This document shows, in pieces, positions 10,447 through 22,058 of a DNA stretch of 64,000 bases. Made by a program: the position numbers and the translations under genes. Each line of letters begins with the position of its first letter. Positions within the stretch are counted from its first letter, which is position 1. The notes below the pieces were generated by a model. The model searched no databases and was not told the DNA's origin. It saw only the letters and a program-made list of their open reading frames with translations. Source of the stretch: Fomitopsis serialis (taxonomy: Eukaryota > Basidiomycota > Agaricomycetes > Polyporales > Fomitopsidaceae); the NCBI RefSeq assembly GCF_022376445.1, contig NW_025954970.1:124001-188000 (forward strand), given 5' to 3'.

Positions 10447-11551
10447 CAGGCCGCGGTTCTACTCCATCTGGAGCTCCTCACGACCCAAGCCCTCCTCGAG
10501 TAGCTCCTCCCCAATCCCACGTAGGTACTCGCCGGGGTAGGGCACGCAAGATTATGCTCTCGCAGCAGACGACCGCCTTTTCTTAGTGGCTGGCTCTGAT
10601 GGAGGCTGCTCGGGGGCATCGACCTTGCCCCCGCCAGGCCGTGGCGACGGAAGCTTTCGGCGTGTTGTGAAGCGACACGGGCACTTGTGCGACATCGCTG
10701 GGAGGTGCTTATTCGTGTTCATGTGCGTTCGCGGAGGGTTGGATCAGGCAGGCCAGCATAGCGAGTCTCGGGGTGGTCACAAGCGGCGTTGGGAGCTCGC
10801 GAGTCTGACTCGCAGAACTTCGCCCGACTGGCTTTGAGGTTGGGCACCTTCCGTTGGAAGGCGGAGGCCGATGCGAGAGCCAACAGCGGGAGCATTGGCC
10901 GGCTATGCCAGGCCACTGTCCTCAGCTGCGCTGTGACGCGCTGGCGGATCCGCCGCCCCGAGAGTGCGTAGTTGACCACTGGAGCGGTTCAGTGGGACTA
11001 GTGTGGCCAGGAAGGGTCGTGTGACTCGGCTGGCGATGTTCGATGGCCAAGGGTAGGCTGAGCGGTTCGGTACAAGCTCGAGGGAAATGCAGGGCGCCAG
11101 AGAGACGGGCGAGCGTGGCACTGAGGAAGTGAAGGTAGGCGCGAAAGAGCGTGGTGCAAGGCAGCGAGGGGCGGCGCCGAGCAAGAGTCGGGGGCTGCAA
11201 AGTCGTCGAGAGAGCCAACAGACACAAGCGCCGAGTTGGCTTTCGGCGCGCGTGAGGACCATTGACAGGAAGCGCCGGTCGCAGTGGCTCAGCGGTACTA
11301 TTGAACTGGCGTGAGCATTTGCGTTTCCCGACGTTAATTTTCTGCGTGATCCTCAAGAGTACACGAAATGCTGCCTAGAACTCAAAGCTGGAGTCTTATT
11401 CTTCCACGCTGCAACGAGGAGGGGTGTTAAGGCGGGCGCTTAGCTGCGCCCCGGGCCAGCGCCTACTAGGGCTTGCGCTCGCGGAGGACGTTTGCTTGCC
11501 TCGCAGCTGAAATAGATGAGAGAGCGGAGACTCTCAGTGCATTAACGATAT
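10447..11551. other. Region without a recognisable gene
   Basis: Several overlapping frames exist on both strands but are rich in Arg, Ser, Pro and Leu and match nothing recognisable. The minus strand at 10,520-10,700 has a gene-like piece (EPATKKRRSS) interrupted by stops. This may be decayed sequence between the two Plavaka copies. Confidence 0.35.
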
Positions 11552-14500
11552 CTACACAACAGTAATATACGTGTGTCTGTCTGTGAATGAGTTAGCGTAG
11601 AACAGGTCGCACAGCTCGAGCACGTTGCTGCTTGTCCACTCTGGTGGTTTCACTGGGCCAAACTTAGGGTGTAGATGCGCACTCCGGTGCAGATTCTTCA
11701 AGGGAACAATTGCTGCTACGCGCTGCTGGTCTGCGTCGCGTGAGCGTGTCACCGTATAGAACAGGTGGTTCGCTTCGGGGCGCGATTTGAACCTGCTGAA
11801 CCATTCGAGGTACACGAAGTGCGAGGGCGCGTCGGGTTCATTCTTGAAGACAATTTCATGGGCCTTCTTCGAGAGCGAGAAGATGACGCGTACTTGCCCT
11901 ACACGATAACCTGTGTTTCCACTCAGCAACAAGCCTCAGTGATGGTATGGGCAAGCCTTACCTGAGACCCCAACAAACCCCCCGTCTCCCTTCTCGTTGA
12001 CCAGCGCAGTATCGAATCGCCCTGCGACTACACGACCTTGAGTGTCCCGATATGCTGAACGCGCGTGGATCACGTCCAAGGTCTCGGGCGCCTCCCTCCG
12101 CTGGAAGGGGTCTTGATTCCAGAACTTGACTTTGTGCCATACGGACACTGACCGGAACGGCAAATCGTACACCGATACGAAGTTCGCGAAGTCGCGCCCA
12201 GACAGATGGGGATGCTTGAAGTGCGCGATGAATTCTTTCAGGACAGTCTGGAAACGAGGGGCACCATAGCGCGTCTCGACGGTGGAAAACGAGAGAGATT
12301 TGTGAGTCGGATAGCGAGTGAGATGCTGGTGGAGTTTATGTGGAATCACAGGAGGTGTTGTCGGCAGATCAGGGCGCCCAGCGAGCCGCCAGTCGATGTA
12401 GAGAGCGTGCGCGTGGATCTGCTCAAGGCGGACGACAGAGGAGGTCATTTGCGGGTACTCGTCTTTCCTGTTGGATTTGCGCCACGGGTCCTTGGCGAGC
12501 GAGATGTGCAGATGCTCGGACTGGGCAGTGTTAGTCCCATCTGCGGTCCCGAACATCTTGATTCCGCTGACATAGTGCTGGAGCGAGTGCAGTTTGGGGA
12601 AGTTGAAATGATCGCGAATACCTAGATCGACAAAAACACCCTTGTTCGCATGGAACCGAGCCAAGGAGTCGTCGAGTTGAGAGAGTGTGGTAGAAGTGTG
12701 AGCAGGGAGTTGCGCGAGATACACGAAGTCGAGGAGGGCGCGTACAGCTCGCACCAGTCGTACGGGACTTTGCCCACCAGGTAAATGTAGGTCGATGATC
12801 GTGCCGAGCAGAACACGACATATGTCTTGATGTTCAGTCCCGGACACACGAGAGAGGTGTGATATACCTTTCGAGAAGTGACGCAGGTTATGATTTGGAG
12901 GTAGAGCTTGAAAACGAGCATCAATTACGCGGGCGCCATACGCTGTCTTCGTCCAGCCTATGACGTGCTTGACCATTCCTTGGTAAAGCTGATGTAGGAT
13001 GTCAGGGGGGAAAGAGGCGTAGATGTTCACGTAAGGCAAGTCCTTCCAGAAGGGGTCCGCAATTGGCTTGATCCCTGCATCCTGGCAGGCGTGGACGTGA
13101 GCGACTGGGTCCCCTGTGCGCTCGAACGTACTGAGGGCATGCAATATTGCATTCAGGTCGCGCTGCGTGCACGGCACGGCCTCACCCATAGACTTCGGGT
13201 CTACCACTCCCGCGGGACATTCGCCATTCTTCACACCAGCGACGCAGACGATCTCGGGATAATCTCCGATGTATGCCGCGAAGATAGGGTGACAGCGGCG
13301 GGTAGAGCCATCACCTGATGACATCTTCACTCCACGACGGGCGGGCTTGCGGGTGGGTGCGAGGGCCTGCTTCAAGCATGCGTGGAAGAGGTTGGAAATG
13401 GCACGGCGACGAGTCTCCTCGTTTTTGATATGGGAGAGCCGCGTGACGGGAAGATAGCCTATGAGAAGTTGTGCCTGTCGACTCGATTTGCGTCGTATCG
13501 CCTTGGGGATGTTACCAATGGTTAGATAGAGTGGGTAGCACGAGCGATTGCGAAACATGGTCAACTGCGTCTTGTCGGACGAAAGAATAAGTGGTACGAT
13601 GGTGCCACCCGGTTCCTTGGCCTCGATTTTGTGCTATCAGAAAGGCATAGCATCAATAGGAGGTGAAAAGCGGAGGCATATATCAAGCTAACCTGCAAGC
13701 GCCACCACCATTCACCAGTATTCATGTCGCCATATATCCGCGTTGACTTGTCCTCGTCTGTGTAATGGCGCTCGGGGGAAACAAGCAGATCAGCGACCCA
13801 ATCAGGTGAGCCGAATAGTACGCGGATGCACTGCATGACGTCTCGAAGCCAAAGGTCGTATGTCTCGCCATCGACCTCGAGGACCTGCCGCACAAATGCG
13901 GGGCGGCTCGGGAGGGAAGAGTCAATGATTTTGTTCAGGTCTTTTGTGTTTTTGAACGAAAGGTCCAAGGCGTCACGGACCTGGCGAATACGACAATCAG
14001 CATTCCAGTCGAGGGTATCTACTAATGAGAGCTAACACACGCACTCCATCGATTGCTAGGAACTCGTTAAATGCACTCGCACTTGGGCCGCGCTTCTTCG
14101 CCCACTGAGCAATGTGCCACTCCCTCTCTGAGGCGAACGGCGCGAAGACGTTCTCATCGGAGATCGTGTCAGCCAATCCTGCCTCGTACAGCGCGAACGG
14201 CTCTTCCTTTGGGCGTTCAATGTCAGGCGGCTCATCGACGAGAGCACCAGCTTGACCACCGAAGCGAACTCGATGAGGGTCTTGGAAAAGAAACTCATCT
14301 TCCGGTCCACGAAGCCCAGCTTGCTCTTCCTCCACGAGAGACATACCATCATGATCCCTACCACCGGATCTTGAACTGTCCGTGGGTGAGACAGACCTCT
14401 GACGTAGACCAGAGGGTGTAAGCGGTGGTGAGGAAGGAGGGACGTCGTAGTCCCGTCCTTCCTCGTTAGAACTTGAAGAAGAACTTGAGGATCTTGATGA

Positions 14501-15132
14501 TGGCCGTGGAGACCGCGCATCGTGGTCAGCGCCGTGCATGAGGTCATCATCCTGCCCAACGTCGTTATCATTGATGCCCTGTGCTGGCGCAGCCTCCAGG
14601 TCGTCAGCGCCGGCATTTGAAGGCCTGTGGTGAGAAGACCCTTCCCCGGCGCGATGAGCGTTGTGATCACCTGTCTGCCGCTGTGTCAAACGGGCAAGTG
14701 CTTCCTGGCGGGCCAAGTCAGCCACACTAGCGATGCCAGCCGCACATCGCGGATCTGCAGACCGAGCGACATGGCGTGAGAGGGAACTCGCGTTGTCAAA
14801 GCCCGTTGTACCACAGCCCATGCATGTGAAAGAATTGTATCCGAATCGGCTCCCACCTTGAGGCTTGTGTTAGCACTATGTCATTGTGACCACCGTCAAC
14901 TGAGTAATCGCAAGCTTGACGCACCTGGCAGCGAGCCGATCATCATGAAGTGCGAAAGGGGGCCAGCTCCGAGGTCTCGCATGCTCCGATCATCCGAAAA
15001 CACGTCGCGCGTCTTCATCCCGCATATGCGCACTGAGTGAGCGAGCGACGATCGAACACCTTTTGTGACCAGTAGGCGCCGTACATCTCCAATCGTTGTC
15101 GCACCGGACACAACTACACATGCAATTGACAT
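11552..15132 (-). CDS. Plavaka transposase with N-terminal ubiquitin-like domain and zinc finger
   Basis: Exons 15132-14925, 14856-14045, 13980-13693, 13633-11962 and 11910-11552 join in frame and give 1,112 residues. Exon 1 resembles ubiquitin: VTKGVRSSLAHSVRICGMKT aligns with the helix-to-beta3 part, DDRSMRDLG with DGRTLSDYN, and it ends at GSLPGG. A C2H2-like finger follows (CMGCGTTGFDNASSLSRH), then a Ser/Asp-rich linker, then the Plavaka RNase H-fold core: first Asp in LSSDKTQLTMF, second Asp in FPPDILHQLYQ, Glu in NTAQSEHLHISL. Plavaka enzymes are basidiomycete cut-and-paste transposases of the CACTA-related group. There are no stops or frameshifts, so it may be active. I could not locate terminal inverted repeats. 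Start choice: ATG 15132 gives a compact Ubl beginning MSIACVVVSG. Confidence 0.75.
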
Positions 15133-15180
15133 CTCAACTCAGAGACAAGACCACGAATGACGAAACACTGACCTATTGGG

Positions 15181-15807
15181 ATGCTCCTCCCACTCAGAGG
15201 CTGGATGAATATTGTGTACATTGATTTACCCACCAGCAGGCGTCTCCGTCGATCCAGTCGGATGTTCGAAAAATGGTGACGACTGTACCGCCTCATTGCG
15301 AACATTGACTCTGCAATCCGCGCCACGGGCAGTAACTGGGGCCACGCCAAGCATGCTGTGCCATTAAAACATGAATGTTAGTCTGTTCCGAAGGGAGGTC
15401 ACCCGACAACCATACGCACCAACCACGGCTGACCAAATAAAGGAATATCCATACAAATATGCAGCGTTCAATGCAACTGTGGAGGGCGTGCCACAATTAA
15501 CCCGCAGCCTGAGATCGAGCGTGAGCAGACTCTGTGAGACCGCCGCCAGTTCGCATAGGGTTGTAGCCACTCACAAAGGACCATAACTCGCAATATCAAA
15601 GCCATAAATACCAAAAAGGCATGCGTTCGCCAGTGCGGGAACAAGAAGAATGCCCATAATGACGAGCAGAAATTGCGACACATGCGAAACAATGGCGAAG
15701 TTTGAGTCGGGTGGGCCGAGCCTTGCCAGGATTCTCTCGCGCCAGCCGCCGAATGGTAAGTTCATGTGTTCCATCCTCTCGGCGACTCCTCCCTTCTGGG
15801 ATGGCAT
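15181..15807 (-). CDS. Possible small membrane protein or gene fragment
   Basis: From ATG 15807 the first exon (to about 15572) reads MPSQKGGVAERMEHMNLPFG and ends with a strong hydrophobic segment (VSQFLLVIMGILLVPALANA). A donor GTGAGTGG follows, then an exon with NCGTPSTVALNAAYLYGYSF, then a third with NEAVQSSPFFEHPTGSTETP. The pieces have plausible GT-AG borders but no family was recognised and the 3' end is unclear. It may be a decayed gene or the 5' neighbour of the Plavaka element. Confidence 0.3.
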
Positions 15808-15839
15808 CGTTGGTGAGGCCGAAAGGTCGCCAGAGGCCA

Positions 15840-16025
15840 ATGACAGAGCACAGTATGGCGGGCGAGCAAGGATGAGAGAGCAGGCGAGCGAGTGAGTGGG
15901 GAGAGAGCGAGTGAGCAGAGTGGGTGGCAGGCGAATGAATGAGCTACTAGTGGGAGGCGATAGGGAGGCTGGCGAGAAGCGCAAGAGGGCGTGCGAGTGT
16001 GTGGGCTGGCGAGAGCGGATATAAT
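15840..16025 (-). repeat. Purine-rich degenerate tract (reverse orientation of the CTCGCCC family)
   Basis: The plus strand is a series of GGCGAGC/GAGTGAG/GAGAGCG words, the complement of the pyrimidine tracts at 7474-7520 and 20460-20870. It overlaps the upstream region of the 15.8-kb membrane-protein fragment. Confidence 0.45.
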
Positions 16026-16438
16026 GGGCTAGAATTGCCTAAGCACCCAAGGATAATCAGCACGACTGTAACAAACATTATTACCGTTGGAGCTGCAAGG
16101 GTAACTGCACACTCACCGTGCTTCTCACTTGGATCTTTGACAGGCCTTGCTGACTCGGGATACCACTGAGCCTCGAGGCTCTGAGTCTGCGTTCCAATGA
16201 TGACTGGCAGACGAAGATCTGGACACCAGAGTGGCGACTCAGATCGCGCCACTCCAAGACCAGGGCAGCAGTGGCTGACTCCGCCCCCAAGACGGGCAAG
16301 CCCGGAATGCGAGCCTCCGCCCCCGTGAAAAACCCTTCCTGATTTCGTCAGCCAGTGTCGTCCCTCCCGACACTACCACAACCACTGACCCTTGCTACAT
16401 CGCAGCCACTGCAGGACACCTGCTCGACAGTCACGCCA

Positions 16439-19400
16439 ATGCCCCGTGCCGCATCACGCAGCAAGAAGAAGACAACACTCCAAGTGGGGGGAGTTGTTGC
16501 CGAGGCGACACCTGCTGGTGAAAACAATGTCAGCCAGCTTGAAGGTAGGCTAAAAAGCGCGACTTACCTTCATTTACGATGAGTGCCAGTCTGACTCCTT
16601 GATCTAGATCCCGGTTCCGAGGAAACAGGCAATTCAAGTGCTGCTACGAGTAGATTGGCTGACTTGGAGAGAGAGCTGAGGGCCTTGAAGCGTGCCGAGC
16701 GAGATGCATATGAGCACGCACGAGAGCAAGAAGTCTCGAACCCAACAAGTAATTTTCATAGTATTGCTGGCCACATACACCCTTGTCACTGACTCGGTCT
16801 ATAGTCACCGGACCTCGTGCTGCAAAAACCCAGGCGTACAAGGACCGAGGTGTGCTTCATTCGTAGCCCCGTCTTTAGCCCATATTGAAGCTACTGCGTC
16901 CCAGTTTGGCAACCGAAGCCTCGCCAGAAACGCGAACCCGGAGAACAGCCCGCCGACACTGCGACAAAGCAAGTAAAGTCTACAAAGATGAGAGCGGGCC
17001 AAGGGCAACGTACGTGCATGCATTTCATCAGCCAATCACCTAGTATGAGTCAAATGACTGTCCACGTACCCAACACCACCAGTGGCTGCTGATATGCCAT
17101 CGAAGTCCTCGCCGCCGACTCGGATGCAAGCCTCTCGTTCCAGTTCTGATTCAAAGGCGCCCAACGGATCTAAAACAGACAAACAAGAGCCTGAGATCAG
17201 TCACGCAGACTACAAGACCAAGGGTACGTACCATGATGTTCAGACTACCGTTCATTGAGAACGACCGAACGTTCGTGTAGATCCTCGTAATACAGTCTTG
17301 GGTCAAGATCAGCACCGTGAGAGACTAGCAGCAGCCGATCCCAGCGATGATGGCGGTGACCTCGAAGGCTCTGAAGACGAGTCCAAGTCTACTGGTGAGC
17401 GGTCTGACAATGAAGAGTATGAATCAGGTGCCGAGCCTGAGAGCGAAGAGGACTTCGGTGTGCAAGGTGGGCATGCACCATCGAGCCGTAAGTCCGTCAA
17501 AGTCGCAGAACAATTGGCGCAAGGCGTGAGTACTGTGACTGAGTTGTGACTACTGAGTTGAATGTCATTTCTCTCACGCGTACAAACCCATTCTCTAGTC
17601 AGTCAAGGTCGTCTCAAAAGGCCGGAACAACCGCCGCATACTCTCGGACTCAGAGACTGAAGGCTCTGATTACACACCCGACTTCTTAGACCCTGCATAT
17701 GAGTCCCCTCCCGACCATGATCGCGGTGCAAATGAGTCTGAAGACGACGTGGAACCTCCAGTAGCTGAAGAAGATGACCCCATGAATGCGGAGGAGGCCT
17801 CAGTTCATCGTGAATGGAAAGTGCGTTCATGCCAGATCCTTGGCAATGCTCGCAGTCAGCTAACTCTGTGTCTTTTCCTTACACGCAGGAGATGATTATC
17901 CGCCGCGCACAACGCCCTAAGCTGCCGGCCAGTCGTCATTACAGTCAGCAAGCCGTTAAGGCTCGCACACCTAGTGGGGAGGAGCATGGTAACGAGTTGT
18001 CGCAGCCCGGGCCTCAGCAGGCCACGTCTTCCAACAAACATAGTTCTGCCATGCAGGTAAGTGCTGCTGTCCTCATCACGGTGCTTTCTGCGTCCAAGTA
18101 ACTGAGCCGCTGTTGCAGCGATCCAACCTGGCTAGAATGGCAGTCGCTGAAGACAGTGTTAGTACCACAAAGACGAAGTGACAGCCTGAGGGACGCTTCC
18201 ACGAGACCGACAGCCAGGTACAGCTGCAGTGCTCAATAAATCCCACAACGCTGACCATACCTCTGCTCGTGTCAATCTCTGATCGGCTGTATTCACGGAC
18301 TGTATCAGCGCAAAAAACGGGCAAGTAAATGCGATCACTATGGAGTGAACACTGTGCTAAGTCACCTGACAGTTGCGGCGTTCGACGTCTATGGATAAAA
18401 TCTATCCTCGTGTGCGTACTAGCTATCATGCCCTCAATGAACTGTTGTGTTGGGTCGCTACTGAGTCTATCATGCGAATGACAGCCACCCCCAGAGTCCA
18501 TCAGCAGTGGCGAAGACACGGGACTCGACCTAATGTCCCGCACTCGACCCAAGAAGCCACGACGTACTAAGGTATGTGTGTTAGCTGACTATGCAGTCCC
18601 AGGCCATCGGACTCATTATCGAACTGCTGTAGCCGACCGCACCAGCTCCTTCCGACGTACGTACTGCCGTCCAAGCTGTGCATATTAGAGCTGAGCTAAT
18701 CACCTCAACATGGTCAGCAATCGATTCCCGGGCCTGCCACCAATGCGAAGGGACATCACGTAAGCTTGTTCTTCTATGGATGATATGAGTAGTCACGATG
18801 ACAACGCATTTTTCGCGACACCAGGCATCTCGCAATGGCACTATCTCAGGCTCTGACGGCGACGACAATGAATCCGCAACAGATGCCCAAGGCCTGTTGC
18901 GTGCCGGCCACGTGAACGTCTGGCCCGAGGATACAGAAGTCACATTGAACGACGGGAATAAGGTAGCTGGTCTCAACTCGCAGAAATCAATCAAGGTCCG
19001 CACTCTGTTGAAGTCGACGATTGCCCAAGAGTTGCCGCAAGCTCTGGCACTTGTCAATGCCTTTCCGAACATCGGCGAGCGGCCCAAAATGTTCCTCGAC
19101 ATATTCATTGCCGGTACACGCCGCCTCGGCACCAACTACAGTACGATCGCCCAGCGCCTGTTGCAAGACTCGGCGTATATCCTCAGTTTACTGACATTGG
19201 TGAGTCCATTGACTCGCTGACTTCGCTGCACACACGAGTACAAACTGTCCTCATGATGTAACATTGCCAGCCCGCCAAGAGGATGTGTTCGATCCGGGGA
19301 CCGTGGTATAGCGCCTGCCGCGATGCTGTATGGGAGGGCTATGGCCTCAAGGCCATCGAGCATGACCCGGAGGCCCTCCAGATCGCTGTCCAGGAGCTGC

Positions 19401-20081
19401 TCCTCAATGACCAGTTCATATTCCCTGGTAAACTCGTTGTATGGATCATGACCTCTTTGACCATTTGGACTCGGACGCTCACTTGGACCATACAGAATGG
19501 CAGCTATACCGGGCTCAGGCGCAACGTACCATTCTGCGCGGAGCCAATCATCAATCTTGCCAACCTCCTGTTCATCGGACCCAAAGCACTCTGCCCAATC
19601 GAAGATTCAGCGTTCGTCTCATCCATCAATACTGGCCCTGGCGCGACAGAGCAAGCAATCCCACAGACAATGGCTGCACTCCTCGCAACCTTCGTGCGCA
19701 CTATGTCCCGATCTCTGTCCTAGACAATACCCACTAACTCCACCACAATCCTGTAGGCTGGTGCGGCGATTGGAGAGGGCCTGCATGGCACCCGTGAGGC
19801 CCTCAAAGCCAACGAAGGTTTCAATTCGACTCAACAGGAGGCGCCTTACCGGGACCATCTCGCCGCCCTCTCAACAATCAATCCGATTGGCCGCCACAAG
19901 ATCCTTAACCTTATCTTCAATGAAGCGAAGTTAGTTGGACTGCGAGGCTATGCGCATCCGAAATGAGGTGACTGATATCACGATTTGCAGGATTATTCAT
20001 ATCAAGAAGAGTGCCACTCGCACTCGTAAGGCCACAGCCAATCTCCTCTTTGACCCCTTGACTGCGGGGACGGATCTCTAG
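16439..20081 (+). CDS. DUF6532 domain protein (basidiomycete-specific)
   Basis: The multi-exon model starts at ATG 16439 (MPRAASRSKKKTTLQ) and ends at TAG 20081. The N-terminal half is low-complexity and charged: a short coiled coil (DLERELRALKRAERDAYEHA), acidic blocks (EGSEDESKSTGERSDNEEY) and basic stretches, suggesting a nuclear protein. The C-terminal third fits DUF6532: NYSTIAQRLLQDSAYILSLL, then CRDAVWEGYGL, QELLLNDQFIFPG, then PFCAEPIINLANLLFIGPKA and FVSSINTGPGATEQAIP, then LHGTREALKANEGFN. Introns such as 16545-, 17821-17888 and 19200-19270 carry GT-AG borders. The biochemical role of DUF6532 is unknown to me; family members are greatly expanded in Agaricomycetes and often sit near transposons, as here. 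Middle exon borders are approximate. Confidence 0.6.
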
Positions 20082-20324
20082 TGTTGCGCGATGCACGATG
20101 CCACGCCTCTCCATATACCCGAGCAAGTCTATGAATTCCTCTCCTTTTGGGTCTCGTGCACGCATCACAAAATATAGCATTGCTAATCTTTCGACGAGCA
20201 GTAGGTACTTCCATGTCATCTGGTAGCTCGTCGTGTGTGATCCTACGTATACCTGATGTGGTGTAGTCTGGTTAATATAGGGGGTATACTCGTGTGTAAA
20301 AGCTGATCACAAATGAGTAAATAT

Positions 20325-20870
20325 ACTTGATTGTTGATTTGCTTCGAATTGGCGCAAATTGGCGCAACATTTACAAGGGGGTTAAGAAAATGGGGTGTCC
20401 AGGACATTTACGCAAAATTGCGCAAAATTGCGTCGATTTGCACAGGGTGGGTTTCCTGATGTCTTTCTCGCCTGCGCCCATCTTCGCTGTCTTGCCCACC
20501 TGCCCCCGCTCGCTCACCAACCTACCCGCATGTTCACGCACACCCGCCTGCTTGTCCCCGGTTTCTATTGTCCGCCTGCCCACTCTCGCCCACTTATCAA
20601 CCCGCCAGCAACCCGCCCGCGTTACCTCTTGCGTACGCTCCCGTTTTCCCACGCTCCCGTTCGCCCGCGTTCCCGCTTGCCCGCGCTTCCTTTCACCTGC
20701 ACTCTCGCTCGCTCATCTACTCGTCCCGTTCGCCTGCTTACATTGTCCACCCACCCACTTGCTCGCGCTCGCCCAGCTGTCCGCTGGCCGGCGTTCAGAG
20801 GCTGTCTCGTTCACGCTTTCTCTCGCGCTCGCCTGCCCACCGTCCTGTTCGGCAGGATTAGCCTCCGAGT
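20325..20870 (+). repeat. Dispersed repeat: GCGCAAAT-rich end plus pyrimidine tract
   Basis: 20345-20440 contains repeated TTGGCGCAAATTGGCGCAA and ACGCAAAATTGCGCAAAA words. 20436-20461 is the inverted 26-bp motif shared with 7519-7544. From 20460 to about 20870 the plus strand is a long degenerate series of CTCGCC/CCCGC/GCTTGCC words. Large open frames here are composition artefacts. The order (GCGCAAAT block, 26-bp motif, tract) suggests a repeat family whose tract can lie on either strand. Confidence 0.55.
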
Positions 20871-22058
20871 CGCTGGCGACTTCAAGCACCGCACCTGCGG
20901 CTGCTCTTGGCTCAGCAATACTGATACTGACAGCTCCCGGTGAGTCCACTGGCGGGTCAGGCGTAGGGTACGATTGTCGGAGTCCATGTTGTATCAAAGA
21001 TGTAGTCGTTATTAGCCGAATACATCGCGATTCAATTTCCATCTATTCCGGGTGATACGAGCGCTCAGTGTGGCCAAGTGAGGAGCGCACTCGTCCTGTC
21101 AGTGGCCGACGACGGACTATCGGGCTAACAATAGACTGCTCAAGCTAAGATAACCCTGTTTAGTTACTTACTAGCCTCGCATATCCTAACGGACGATGGT
21201 CGGGCGTTGTACTTCTGACGCAAGTTAATCAGCGACTCCCGGCCTTTTGATTGTCTAACAGCCTGTTGTAGTATGACCGAATATCTACTGGCGAAAGCCG
21301 ACCCATTCCAGCCACATCATCAGTCTGTTAGTTCTGTTAGTTCTGTTAATCGATGCTTTGGCTATGTCAGGTCGCCGTCGGTCTGATGCCAATTTTGCGA
21401 TGTAGCGCATTCCGACCTGACAGAGGCCGTGGGACACCTCGATCGACTGAGAGGAACTTTGCCGCCACAGCGAGCGCTAATGAGCTGTTCTGAACGCCGC
21501 CTTTCCTGGGACTCCTGCGCCTTCGAGTATCCGGGAAATTAAGCTACATGCGTAGGATGTCGCAATTCCGATCCAAGCTCAAGAGCTGTATCAACCACCA
21601 GGGCTCTCCTGTATGACCCTGTGTGCAGCAGCTTCTGTCGTTAGTACGGCACATCATGAGGCTGCTCTCAGTGGCCCTCCACGAGGCCACGAAGACAAAT
21701 CACCTTAGGTGATTGCTTCACCTGCTCTGTCTTATCTACTGCAGCTCTGAAGTACTACGACAACGAAGACACCATACTCGTACTAAGCCGAAACGTGGCC
21801 CGCAATGTGGTCGAGCGACGTATTGTCGCCAGTAACATGACCACAGCCTCTGCAGGTCGTGGTATGCATATTGTTCCTCGTTTACTCCTTAAGCATGCGC
21901 TGACATCCTCGTGTCATGACCAGTACACGCTGATCTTCGCCGCGAATGTTCGGAATTGGTCATGATGGCAAATAAGTCTCTGGAGACGAGGCGTACTTAA
22001 GGATGGTGCACTATAGGTCAGCGCGAGTAAGCCATCTCACCCCCTCCGCGCGATATCG
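20871..22058. other. Intergenic region with one possible exon
   Basis: No gene is supported. A 39-residue plus-strand frame at about 21,750-21,860 (KYYDNEDTILVLSRNVARN) is preceded by CTGCAG and followed by GTCGTGG, so it could be a stray exon. A short direct repeat of GTTAGTTCT (three times) lies at about 21,328-21,346. Confidence 0.3.

Noticed and set aside
11380..16000. Terminal inverted repeats for the Plavaka element
   Set aside because: I scanned both flanks by eye and found no convincing inverted pair or short target duplication, so element boundaries are not claimed.
16315..16345. A third copy of the 26-bp dispersed motif
   Set aside because: Only about nine bases (CTTCCTGAT) agree, within chance expectation.
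20327..21055. A 242-residue plus-strand frame
   Set aside because: It is translation of the CTCGCC-type tract and gives Leu/Pro/Ala/Arg monotony in every frame.
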